Source: Garcia nutans
Taxonomy: Eukaryota; Streptophyta; Magnoliopsida; Malpighiales; Euphorbiaceae
Assembly: GCA_947685225.1 (NCBI GenBank)
Contig: CANTUV010000037.1
Location: 31,639,001-31,703,000, forward strand
Reading direction: 5' to 3'
DNA: 64,000 nt
The first letter of the stretch is position 1; each line of letters begins with the position of its first letter. Under the pieces are notes generated by a model, which ran no database searches, was not told the origin of the DNA, and saw only the letters and a list, made by a program, of their open reading frames with translations. Shown here piece after piece: positions 1 to 8,948 of this stretch. A program made the position numbers and the translations under genes.

Positions 1-999
1 CTAGTAGAGTAATTGTGCTACAAAAATTTCATATGTTAAGTTACAAATATCAATGAGTATGAATGTTGACTCCCAAAAGGTTTGACTAGTAATCGATTTA
101 TATTTTGGCCCCTTTCAATCTTTGACTCTGGGTTTGCCCATGAGCTGGACTCAGGGAAACCCCTCATAGAGCCATAAATGGTTGGCAAGGTAGCATGTAG
201 TATGTACACATTACGTATTCAGGTCGTACATCTCCTAATCAGTCATGAGCCTAGCACATGATTATTTTTGTGTATGACATTTCACGAGTAATTGATATGT
301 CATTTTGATATGGACTATATGTTATTTTTGTATTTATTAGCACCGCATGTGCATAGGGGTGTGTGTCCACTTTTGAACCTCCATTTTTGCTGGTTTTTCA
401 CCTTGACACTAAATTATTTTTCTAGAATTTTTAGTAATTTTTAAATAATTTTTAAGGATGAAGACATTTTTCTAAACTATATTCTATTTTTACATGGCTG
501 AAAAATGATGAAAATTTGGAAAATTGAGTTGCATTATGCACTCAATGAGTCAGCTATAGTCATAAAATTTAGCCTGTTGGTTGTTGAACATATTCTTGAA
601 GCTTTCCTTTTACCTCTTGAGGATGGTCTCCATGAAGACTTGCATATCAGTATGTTCAGATTGCACCATTGGTACCTTTATACAAAATGGCTTGGGTTAT
701 CAAAGTTTGTAGGTTCAGAGTGGTCAGGTTGCTCAAAAGGTCATCTGATTGATACATGGTGAGAGACAAGGCAAATGGTGTGTATTGAGGATCTAATGAG
801 GGCTTAGTCAACCAAGGTTCAAACCTTATCTAGAATGGATTATCGAAGACCACTCAAGTTCCTTTCTTGCCTTAGGATTAGATCTCTCATAGAGCTTTTG
901 ATGGATTAGGCTAATGCTAAAAGGAGATCTTTCTCCTCTGGCTCACGAGTACCTTTTAGAACAAGAAGGTTTAGGTGAGCAAACTATGGTGGGCAAAAT
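1..999. other. Unassigned decayed repeat DNA
   Basis: No convincing coding region or RNA gene is visible. The stretch precedes the decayed 3' end of a plus-strand chromovirus, so it may be part of that element's old internal region, but I found no recognisable domain. An 85-codon open frame at 505-762 has no motif and low-complexity composition and is not called. Confidence 0.35.
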
Positions 1000-1490
1000 T
1001 ATGGATCATGGGTTTGATTCATGGTCCATGGCCTCAAGTGGGTCATATGTAGCACATGCATAGTTTATACTAGCGAATTTGTATAAAAGGTCTATAATGG
1101 CTTTAGTCACAGGTCAGGTTCATGGTCAAAGTTAAGATTATGTGTTTTGGCCATGAGTTATGTTTATGATCAATGGTTAAGGGCTTTACAGCAAAGGGTT
1201 TGGTAACCATGGATCAAGTTTATGGTTTAAGGTTAAGGGCTATGCAACCACCAAGGATAACCACGGGTCAGGTTCAAAGTCAAAGGCTTGACGATTGATT
1301 ATGTAATTTGGCCATGGGTTTGGTTTATGGATAAGGTTAAAGCCATGTAGCCATGAATTTAAGGTTTGCATATGTGACCATAGGCCAAGTTCATATCAAA
1401 GTTCAAACTATGTGGCCATGAGTCAGGTTCATGGTCAATGGTTCGGGTTATGTGGCCATAGTCAAATTCATGGTCAAAAAGTCTAAACTA
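1000..1490 (+). repeat. Degenerate tandem repeat (CATGGTCA-type units)
   Basis: Diverged units recur that contain GGTCAGGTTCATGGTCAA, then GGTTAAGGGCTATG or similar, then TGGCCATG. The unit is roughly 60-80 bp, with indels between copies. It lies just upstream of the chromodomain remnant, a position where 3' internal regions of LTR elements often carry tandem repeats. Copy boundaries are too eroded to fix by eye. Confidence 0.5.
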
Positions 1491-1497
1491 AATAACT

Positions 1498-1705
1498 TAC
1501 GAAGAGGAACCAATGACGATCTTAGCACAAGAGGTAAAGAAATTGAGGAACAAGAAGATGTTATTGGTTAAAGTCCTATGGAGAAATCATTCCACTAAGG
1601 AGGCAATATAAGAGAGCAAGGAGATAATGTGGAGCCAGTATTCTCAACTCTTCTAGAGATAATATTAGGTAATTTCAATGACGAAATTCTTCAAGGGGGA
1701 GAAAG
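1498..1705 (+). pseudogene. Ty3/gypsy chromovirus integrase C-terminus/chromodomain remnant
   Basis: The plus strand reads EEPMTILAQEVKKLRNKK followed by VLWRNHS. This closely matches the chromodomain-like tail of the minus-strand chromovirus at 61118-61495 (EEEPVAILAQEVKELRNKR, then VLWRNH). Stops follow after NHSTKEAI and again near QLF. A short stretch resembling 'NFDDEI', common at the end of Tekay/Del polyproteins, comes next, and then a purine-rich tract (AAGGGGGAGAAAG, about 1693-1705) that would be the PPT before the LTR. Everything upstream of the chromodomain is lost or unrecognisable. This is the oldest element in the window. Confidence 0.7.
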
Positions 1706-2528
1706 TTATAATGCTCCAATTTTTATTAAAATATAATTAAATAAATAATTTGAAAGAGTTAAGTGAGGTGTTGGAAGAAGAAATAGCTAATGTATATGTA
1801 AAATATCAAAGAAATATACATGAAATATAAATATCATTAGAAAATGAAAAGGTCAAAAGTTAAATAGTAACAAGGTAAAAAGTTAAAAAATTCAAAATTA
1901 AAATATCTTTGGGTGGAAGAGGGAAAAATTAGGATTTTAATTAACTGAATTATTATTATTATATATATATATTTATATATGAATGGTTAAGAAAAAAAGT
2001 AAGAAAACAAAACTCACCATCTTCTTCTTCTTCTTCTAAGGAGGCTGAGCCTCCATTGATGGCCAAGGGGGGAGCTTCTCATTCTTAAATAATCAAATTC
2101 TATAAGATTTTTCAAGGAATTAGGGAGAATTTGAAGAAAGCACAAGTATTTGGTAAGCTTTCTTTAAATTTAAGAAATTTTCTTTGAAAATTGCATTATG
2201 TGTATTTTTTGCATTTGAAGTAGTGTTTTATAATTCATAAAATGGCTTTGAATGATGTTATTTTGGTGTAGAAGTAAAGATTTTATAGTTTAATGATTGA
2301 TTTGAATATGTTTGGGAGAAGAAGAAAGGAAATTATGGATTTCATGGGAAATTTGTAAAGAATGGATGTTAATTGTATTTAAATAGTTAAATGGTGTTAT
2401 CTAATAATAGAAATTAATTTAAAACTTAATTTGGAATGGATTAGAATATATTTCTAAATTCAAAGTGCATTAGGGCAAAAATTAAAAATTTCAAGAGAAC
2501 GTGATAAAATAAGTTTTATTAGTTAAAG
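1706..2528 (+). mobile_element. Truncated 3' LTR of an old plus-strand chromovirus
   Basis: The LTR starts right after the PPT-like tract, with a decayed terminus (TTATAATGCTCC, where related LTRs start TGTAACATCC). It contains a CTT/TTC run (about 2021-2037) followed by GAGGCTGAGCCTCCAT, in the same position as the GAA/TTC run (60661-60690) of the related minus-strand LTR. It is cut at 2528 by insertion of the next chromovirus. The 5-bp left duplication would be TAAAG (2524-2528); its partner is outside the window. Confidence 0.6.
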
Positions 2529-4172
2529 TGTAACACCCTTATACCCTATATACGTATAATACATATTTTCAGCATATGTAAAATACGCATATATAGTACA
2601 AAAATGTCACAGACTGATTTAATAAAAAAATTTCACATTTCTAATTTAAAAGTTCAAATTCTAAATATATAAAAATTAAATAGAATATAAATATTCTTTA
2701 CTTGTTATAAGAACCCAAAATAAATATATAAAAATCTCTGGGAAAAATTCACCAGAGTTTTGTCTGTAATTTGGATATCCTAAAATTTAGCAATTACTCA
2801 ACCTGCAAAAAGAAAACACTCCCAAATAATTTTCAACCACCATCTCAACCATACTTCTCAATTCCACCAAGTTTCTCAAACATTTATACATATAGATATA
2901 TATAATTTAAAACACACTTACTCTCCCATTTCAAATACATTGACCCAAATATTCTTTATAATATACAATAAGTAAAATTCAAAACATAATATATTATGCA
3001 TAAAACTCAAAATGTACAATAACATAAAAATATATACATGCTGCTGGCAGTGTTTCTGATCTCGATAGCAACTCTACAAGCTCAACTACAAGTCTAGACC
3101 CGACCTGGTCTAGAAGAACTCTCTGGCTCAACTGGGTCTACCCTGTTACCTGCGCGATGGAAACAATCACGCTAAGCCGAAGCCTAGTGGTACAAACTTT
3201 GATAATAACAATATAACTCAATGCATTTAACACATACATGACATTACAAATGTCATAGCATATTATTCATACACAATCAATGAACCAAGTAGCTTAACAC
3301 ATTTTTCAACCAAAATGTGTTAAGTCCAAATGTTATACAAATATAGACATTATATTCAAAGTTTGTACATACCTCCACTAGCAACCCAAAGCAAGCTAAA
3401 AACAACTTTCAATCCAATCTTTATAACTTGCCCTTCACCACTTGGATGAAGCAAATCAATCTCCCTCAATGCCTAAACCAAATGTGATAGCAAATAATAA
3501 TTTAGTATCACATTTAATGGCATTTCCAACATTAAATCATAATTACACATCACTCCTACAAATTTTCAAAAATTTAGCCTTTCCTTACTTCAACATTGGA
3601 ATTCCATTCTACTACAAATAAATTAGTGTTTTAAGTTTATTTATATTATTAAAAACATATTTTAATAGATTTAAATCATTTACATTATAAAAATACACTC
3701 TTATACACAAAATCTCAAAAATGGCCTAACCTTCCCCCATTGAAGGTTTTCCATTCCAACACAATCCATTACTCATTCCAAGCTTATATTCATCACTTTT
3801 AACACTAAACAACATGCTTAAACAAATAAAATCACACAATTCAACCACTTTAGAAAATCACTTTTCCAAAACCCTAAATCACCACTTCCATTCTCAAACT
3901 CCAATCCAACACCACCAAATCTAATATTTGACTTTAAAATACTTGTTTATGAATCAAAAAAACTCATTTGGAAACAATTTGCACAATTAAAGTTCATGTT
4001 TTCAAAACCTCAAGAATCCATAACCCTAAATTCTCTCTCTTCACCATTCTTTAACCAAACTCCATCATCACTTCAATCTAACCTTAGAATCATTGTTAAC
4101 TACCCAAAATAACATCATACACACCAATTCCAACAATTATAACATCCTACATAAAAATCCAAATTCTCACAT
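2529..4172 (-). repeat. Chromovirus 3' LTR, distal piece
   Basis: This is the downstream part (minus direction) of the Tekay-like LTR, ending in GGGTGTTACA at 2529. It contains the conserved inverted motif ACCTGCGCGAT...ATCACGCTAAGCC (3148-3178), shared with the solo LTRs in this window. It stops at the CACAT duplication (4168-4172) made by the Ogre insertion and resumes at 60501. No gene is present. Confidence 0.8.
3148..3178 (-). promoter_or_regulatory. Conserved GCGCGAT hairpin motif in LTR
   Basis: A short inverted repeat (GCGCGAT and ATCACGC arms around GGAAACA) occurs here, and related forms occur at 4731-4762, 35461-35491 and 44911-44940 in otherwise diverged LTRs. A conserved stem in the terminal third of the LTR suggests a functional RNA or DNA element. 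This copy has one arm mismatch. Confidence 0.5.
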
Positions 4173-4215
4173 TGTGAGCGGGGATTTTCGCCCCCACTCC
4201 CGGTGGAATGGTTAT
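4173..4215 (-). repeat. Ogre 3' LTR, piece 4 (terminal)
   Basis: This is the terminal 43 bp of the minus-strand LTR: TGTGAGCGGGGATTTTCGCC then CCCACTCCCGGTGGAATG. It matches the end of the intact LTR at 58287. It is cut at GTTAT (4211-4215) by the solo-LTR insertion and continues at 17013. Confidence 0.9.
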
Positions 4216-4730
4216 TGTAACACCCCTTCCCGACCTACATGTGTAAGCTGAGTAGAGGCGCCACACTAACCTAATGTTGCTACCAATTTTACTTAGTCAA
4301 ATTTTAGTTCCGATTTTTTTTCAAAAATTTTTGCCATAGTTTCTCCTAAAAATTGAGTCCCAAGTGTCGACAAAACCGGTTTTTTTCTTATTTTTAAAAA
4401 CATTTTACACAAACCAATGCAAACAAAATCATTCTCAGTACACTCCCAATAAATCCCCCTTGTAACCTCAACTACAACCTGCAAAAAGAATTTACACTTC
4501 TAGTGCAACATAAAATAAAGGTTTTGTGACAACCCCTATATTTAAATATTACACAGCGGAAGTTATAAAATATTTACATATTTACATACTAAACATTTCT
4601 TTACAAAATATAAAGAAATATACATGATTGGCAAGTCTGCTCTGATCTTTAAGCTCCAAAAATGGATTCAACAAGGTCTACTCTCACTTGGTCTTGATGA
4701 ACTCTCGGGTTCAACTCTATCCACTCTATT

Positions 4731-4762
4731 ACCTGCGCGATTAAACACTATCGCGCTAAGCC
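4731..4762 (-). promoter_or_regulatory. Conserved GCGCGAT hairpin motif in solo LTR
   Basis: ACCTGCGCGATTAAACAC followed by TATCGCGCTAAGC forms an inverted repeat with GCGCGAT and ATCGCGC arms. It is the same motif and LTR position as at 44911-44940. Confidence 0.55.
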
Positions 4763-5131
4763 AACGACTTAGTAAGATAAAACATGTTAATGGTATGCTT
4801 AAATGTAATGCAATGCCACATATGTTATTGATAAGATCAACATCATAAATATAAAGTTAACACATAATTATGCATTTCACAAATCATAGTCATATGAGTA
4901 TACCACATTTCAACATCTTTCCACATTCAACATTACTCAATCATACTCAATAACCAACATCTCATTTCATTAACTCATAACATTATTTAGGACATTCATA
5001 TAACCTTGACACCTATGGGCCCAACAAGTATTTAATATGATATTCAGAGTTCAGAGTTACTGATTTGGTTCATAGTCACAATAATCACGCCCGTAGGCAA
5101 TGTATATACATGTATCTCTATCCATGGATAG

Positions 5132-6560
5132 TGTTGTCCCAAGATGGCAACCAAGAGGGGGGGTGAATTGGTTTTCTCAAGAAGTAATGACAATTTAAAA
5201 AACTCAACAAACAAGAAATGCGGAATATAGAGTTGGTTGAGTAATTGAAGAAAGAAAGAACACACAAGATTTATAGTGGTTCGGATTTACTTCAATCCTA
5301 CATCCACTTCCTTAACAACTTGTTAAGGTTCCACTAATCTTTGAAGTTTTTACAAGCTCACTTCTAACTTTGGTGTTTTCACAAGTTCACACCTAACTTC
5401 ACAAGTGTTTTTCTTAGGCTCACACTTACAACCCAAACAAGAGTTTTACAAGGCTCACTCTCACAACCTAACAAGAGTTTTACTAGGCTCACTCTCACAA
5501 CCCAAGTGTTTCCCAAGCTTACACTCAAACTTATACAATGGTGTTTTCAATGCTAACACCTAACATTCATAACAATTCAAATACAAGTTTAAGTAAAAGA
5601 AAATTTGTTGCTTGGCTATGAAAATCTTTTCTCAATGTTGTCTCTTTTTTGTTTTCTCATAGAAACTTTGTATTTATAGCCAATGTGGTCTTACTAGCCG
5701 TTATTGATGTTGAGAATAAAGTCTTGGCAGATTAGACCTCTTTACTTAAACTGTCCGAAGCACTTCGCGGTCGCCCTTCATACAAGGATGGCCGCGCTCA
5801 TGCTTCAAGCGGTCGTCCTTTTAACCAGGGACGGTCGCTACTTTTAAAAAATCTTCAACGGTCGAATTTTAGTGCTCTGCAGCTGGAATCTTGCCCATGA
5901 TGTGTTTGTCGGACCGTTTCTTGCCCATGCTGTGTTTGTCGGGACGGTCGCGCATCACAAAGTGCGGTCGCCCTTTTTTGAATACTGAAGTGGGATTACA
6001 ACGGTCATGTCACGTGTCATTTTCTGACAGGGCAAAAGAGATGTCCGCCTTAATTTGAATCTCGCGGTCGCCCGTGGTAGCATTTCGCGGTCGAACTCAT
6101 ATTCTCGCGTCGAACTTCTGGACGCACCTGAGGACGCGAACACTACTGTCTCTTTGAGCAATTTCTTTTTGAATTGTTGGGCGGTCGCGACTTTGAATGG
6201 GGCGGTCGCTATAGTGGTTAGCGAGGTCGAGTCATTCACCGTTCTTGTCACCGCGAATCTTACTGTGATTGTAATGATTTAAATTCCTTGAGTAGCGGTT
6301 GTGCACATATTTGGCCGGTCGCTATTCTGTAGGAGCGGTCGCGACTGAGGTCGAACTTCTGACCGCGAAACCTACTGTGACAAGGTTTCATTCTGTAATT
6401 ACTTGGAGCGGTCGTATTAAGGTGAGGTGCGACCGCGATAAATGTTCTGTTCACCTTTAATTGAAATAACCTAATCCTGCAACAAGATTTCTCAAACACA
6501 AGTTAAATAGATCATCCATTTGAGTTGTCAAAGATCAAAATTAAGATTATTTGTCTAACA
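5132..6560 (-). repeat. SIRE 3' LTR
   Basis: This 1429-bp LTR is the same length as the copy at 13913-15341. The only difference I found by eye is C at 5792 versus T at 14573. On minus the order is U3 with the GCGGTCGC hairpin cluster (about 6450-5760), then the TATA box GGCTATAAATAC (5670-5681), then R/U5. Confidence 0.93.
5660..6450 (-). promoter_or_regulatory. SIRE LTR U3: GCGGTCGC/GCGACCGC cluster and TATA box
   Basis: Many copies of GCGGTCGC and the reverse GCGACCGC, plus partial forms (GGTCGAAC, ACCGCGA), occur in a 0.7-kb stretch. On minus they end about 80 bp before AACGGCTA, which is followed after 15 nt by CTATAAATAC. The opposite-facing copies can pair into hairpins. The layout fits an upstream enhancer-like cluster with a core promoter. 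The identical cluster is in the 5' LTR (14540-15230). Confidence 0.6.
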
Positions 6561-6574
6561 ATCTCCCCCATTTT
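6561..6574 (-). promoter_or_regulatory. SIRE polypurine tract
   Basis: The minus strand reads AAAATGGGGGAGAT immediately before the 3' LTR. This is the standard PPT position for plus-strand priming. The stretch from here to the env-like stop (6575-6989) is AT-rich untranslated DNA with no gene. Confidence 0.85.
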
Positions 6575-6989
6575 GACTTTGACAATTCAAATGGAATGAT
6601 GAGAAAAATAATAAGTCTTAAATGCTCCCCCTTAACATATGCAACAATCATGGTTAAGAGCATTGTGATTATTAGTTTATTTTGGTGCAAATGTTATTGT
6701 TTGAATGCAAACATTTCTCCCCCATAAACATTTCTCCCTTATTGCAAATATTCAACATGTATACTTGTTTCTCCCATTATTGTTCTTATCTTTGGTTTCC
6801 TCTATTGGTTCATTCCATTGGTTCTTCTCCCCCATTGTCATAGGCAAAATGAAACAATTGTTAAGCAAAATTATTAACTAAACAATGAAAGGGAAAGTAC
6901 CAAATTATATATATTAAAATTGGAGGAAAGTACAAAGCAGAAAGTGCAAAGCAGAAAACATATGAAAATGCAAACAAACTAAAGCTAAG

Positions 6990-8387
6990 CTATTCTGAGT
7001 CATCATCTAACTCTAACTCTTCTTCAACTAAAGGAGCTTTCCCCTTATCTTGAGGTGCAACAGAGGCAGAGCTAGTGCTAATAGACTCTTCTTCTTCAGC
7101 AACGCTTTGGGTGTGATCACTTATATCCCAATCTTCAAGATTGCATTGAGGCAAGTCCAATTTGCCTTGCATGTCATAAAGATCATGGTGCATGTGGGAT
7201 ATAAGGTCTATCCTTTTGTTTAAGTGCTGGAATCTCTTGGAAACACTTTTCTTGAACTTAGTGAGTTTCCTTGAGAGAGTCTTGATTGCTTGGAGGATGA
7301 GTTGTGTGGAGGATGAAGCAGTTTCTTTAGCAGCTTTTGATGAAGTTGCTTTTGGAGGTAATTCTACTGCAACTTCTACAGAATCTCCCTCTTCCTCAAT
7401 TGTATACCTTGGCCTTTTCTTTTGTTTATCCATAACTCCTTTCTTGCCATAGCAGTATACATATGACCCTTCTATCTTCCTTACACAACCAGCATGCTCT
7501 AAGTAATCCATTGTGATAGCATTGGAGGCTAGAGTGAAAGGGTTCCTCAAAGTAGCTAAGTTCAAATCATTCAGAAGGTTTAAGTGTCTAGCTATTTGAG
7601 TAACTTGAGAGGATAGGAAGAAGGTACCAGTTCTTGTAACAGCATGATGATAAAATGTATCAATCAAGAACTTGGTTGTGTTCATTTTGATGTTATGGGT
7701 GAAAGCATAGAGAAAGATAAGGTCTCTCTTGGTTACTTTCTCATTCCCATCTGCTCTTTGGTGAATGGTATAGGTGATAATCCTATGGAGCATCCAGTGG
7801 GTGAGAGATTTGATGTGCTTGGCTTTAGATTCCTTTTCAAAGGAAGTTTCAATGGAAATTTCTCGCCAGAAATCAGAAAGGGTTGGGTTTGAGAAGATTT
7901 GGTCATTGTAGGAGGTTATACCTTCAGAAGGGAAGTTCCAAATTCTGCCAAAATCTTCAAGGGTTATGAATTGATACTGATCAAAGAGTTTGAACCTTAC
8001 CCCGTACCAACCTAGAGCAGAGTTTGCACTCTTCTCTATCTGGAATGACATTAGAAACTCCTTACTTAGACTAGAGTAACCTACCTCTTCTGGAAAGACA
8101 AAATTTCTCCATCCAAGGACATCCAACAATCCTTCAATTTCGTCCTTGATGCCCAAAGCAGACAGCATCCCACCAAAAGGAGATTTGGTGCCTTCAACCT
8201 TCTTCTTCTTTAGCATGGCATACCTAATGTCTTCCTCAGTGGTTTGGTGATGAGGTTTGTGAATTTTCTCACCCCTTTTTGATTGTGGAGGAGATGGAGG
8301 TTCAACAACAGGTTCTCTAATGGTGATTCCTGGAACTCTCTTAGCTTGTCCCTTTATTTTGGAAGTGGTTTTTCTTTTGGGAGCCAT
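6990..8387 (-). CDS. Env-like/additional ORF of the SIRE element (465 aa)
   Basis: This is an open frame between pol and the 3' LTR, where SIRE-type elements carry an env-like gene. I see no signal peptide or clear membrane segment. The N-terminus is lysine/arginine-rich (MAPKRKTTSKIKGQAKR). A central domain (about residues 85-180) runs LGW-x2-F, then EFLMSF, then VRFKLFDQYQFITLEDFGRIW, then FPSEG. The C-terminus has a probable coiled coil (about 365-420) and an acidic, serine-rich tail. The central domain has the same order of conserved positions as the env-like protein of the Athila element at 20497-21626. The name 'env-like' reflects position only; no fusion-protein feature is visible. The start ATG follows a plant-like untranslated leader (AAACCCTAAAATCTTC) and a TATA-like site. 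Function is unknown. Confidence 0.8.
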   Translation of the reverse strand: MAPKRKTTSKIKGQAKRVPGITIREPVVEPPSPPQSKRGEKIHKPHHQTTEEDIRYAMLKKKKVEGTKSPFGGMLSALGIKDEIEGLLDVLGWRNFVFPEEVGYSSLSKEFLMSFQIEKSANSALGWYGVRFKLFDQYQFITLEDFGRIWNFPSEGITSYNDQIFSNPTLSDFWREISIETSFEKESKAKHIKSLTHWMLHRIITYTIHQRADGNEKVTKRDLIFLYAFTHNIKMNTTKFLIDTFYHHAVTRTGTFFLSSQVTQIARHLNLLNDLNLATLRNPFTLASNAITMDYLEHAGCVRKIEGSYVYCYGKKGVMDKQKKRPRYTIEEEGDSVEVAVELPPKATSSKAAKETASSSTQLILQAIKTLSRKLTKFKKSVSKRFQHLNKRIDLISHMHHDLYDMQGKLDLPQCNLEDWDISDHTQSVAEEEESISTSSASVAPQDKGKAPLVEEELELDDDSE

Positions 8388-8850
8388 TAGAATAGAAGAA
8401 ACAGATGAGAGCAGGAAAACAGAGGTTGATTTGAGAAGCAGATGAGTTGAGAAGATTTTAGGGTTTTAGATTGTTTTCAGAAGCAAAATATCCAAGAAAT
8501 TTGATGTAACTTACTTTTAAATAGATGGAGTTAAGAAAATAGCCGTTTTTGACTGTTGGATATTAAGAGTTGCAACCTGTCACACAGCCAACGGTTATAA
8601 ATTTTCGAGCAGAGTGTACAGGGTGCGGTCGCAGATTGAAGATAGTGCGATCGCTACTTATGGTCTAGCGACCATTATCAAGATAAGTATGCTCGCGAGA
8701 GAAGAAAGTAACTGTAACGGTCGAAACTATTCAAATTGGTGCGGCCGCGCACAAATTTTCTCGACCGCGCTCAGAGTCATTAGTTTGACTGAAACTGACA
8801 GACAGGATAGCGACCGCTGAAGAATACTGGAGCGACCGCTACATACTTAA
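8388..8850 (-). promoter_or_regulatory. Putative internal promoter of the SIRE env-like ORF
   Basis: Between the pol stop and the env-like ATG, the minus strand shows a cluster of GCGACCGC/GCGGTCGC motifs (about 8830-8620), then CAACAGTCAAAAACGGCTA, then 15 nt, then CTATTTAAAAG (8513-8527), then a C/T-rich leader and ATG at 8387. The LTR of the same element has CAACATCAATAACGGCTA, the same 15-nt gap and CTATAAATAC. Shared motif, spacing and upstream cluster suggest a duplicated promoter. Transcription from it is inferred, not shown. Confidence 0.55.
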
Positions 8851-8948
8851 AAATGAAAGATTCAAGGAAAGGTGGAAAATATTTCTATTGTGTTAAGAAA
8901 CATTAAATTCATGCACATAGAAACCTTATTGATAGGCAAAAGTTTTAA

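Noticed and set aside
505..762. 85-codon plus-strand frame
   Set aside because: No motif, AT-rich, within decayed repeat DNA; no supporting evidence for a gene.
4525..4540. TGTGACAACCC as the boundary of the solo LTR
   Set aside because: Flanking bases do not match those at 17008; the GTTAT duplication fits only a boundary at 4216.
6055..6499. Open frames in the SIRE LTR (also at 14836-15280)
   Set aside because: Fall in the GC-rich U3 cluster and occur identically in both LTRs; no protein signature.
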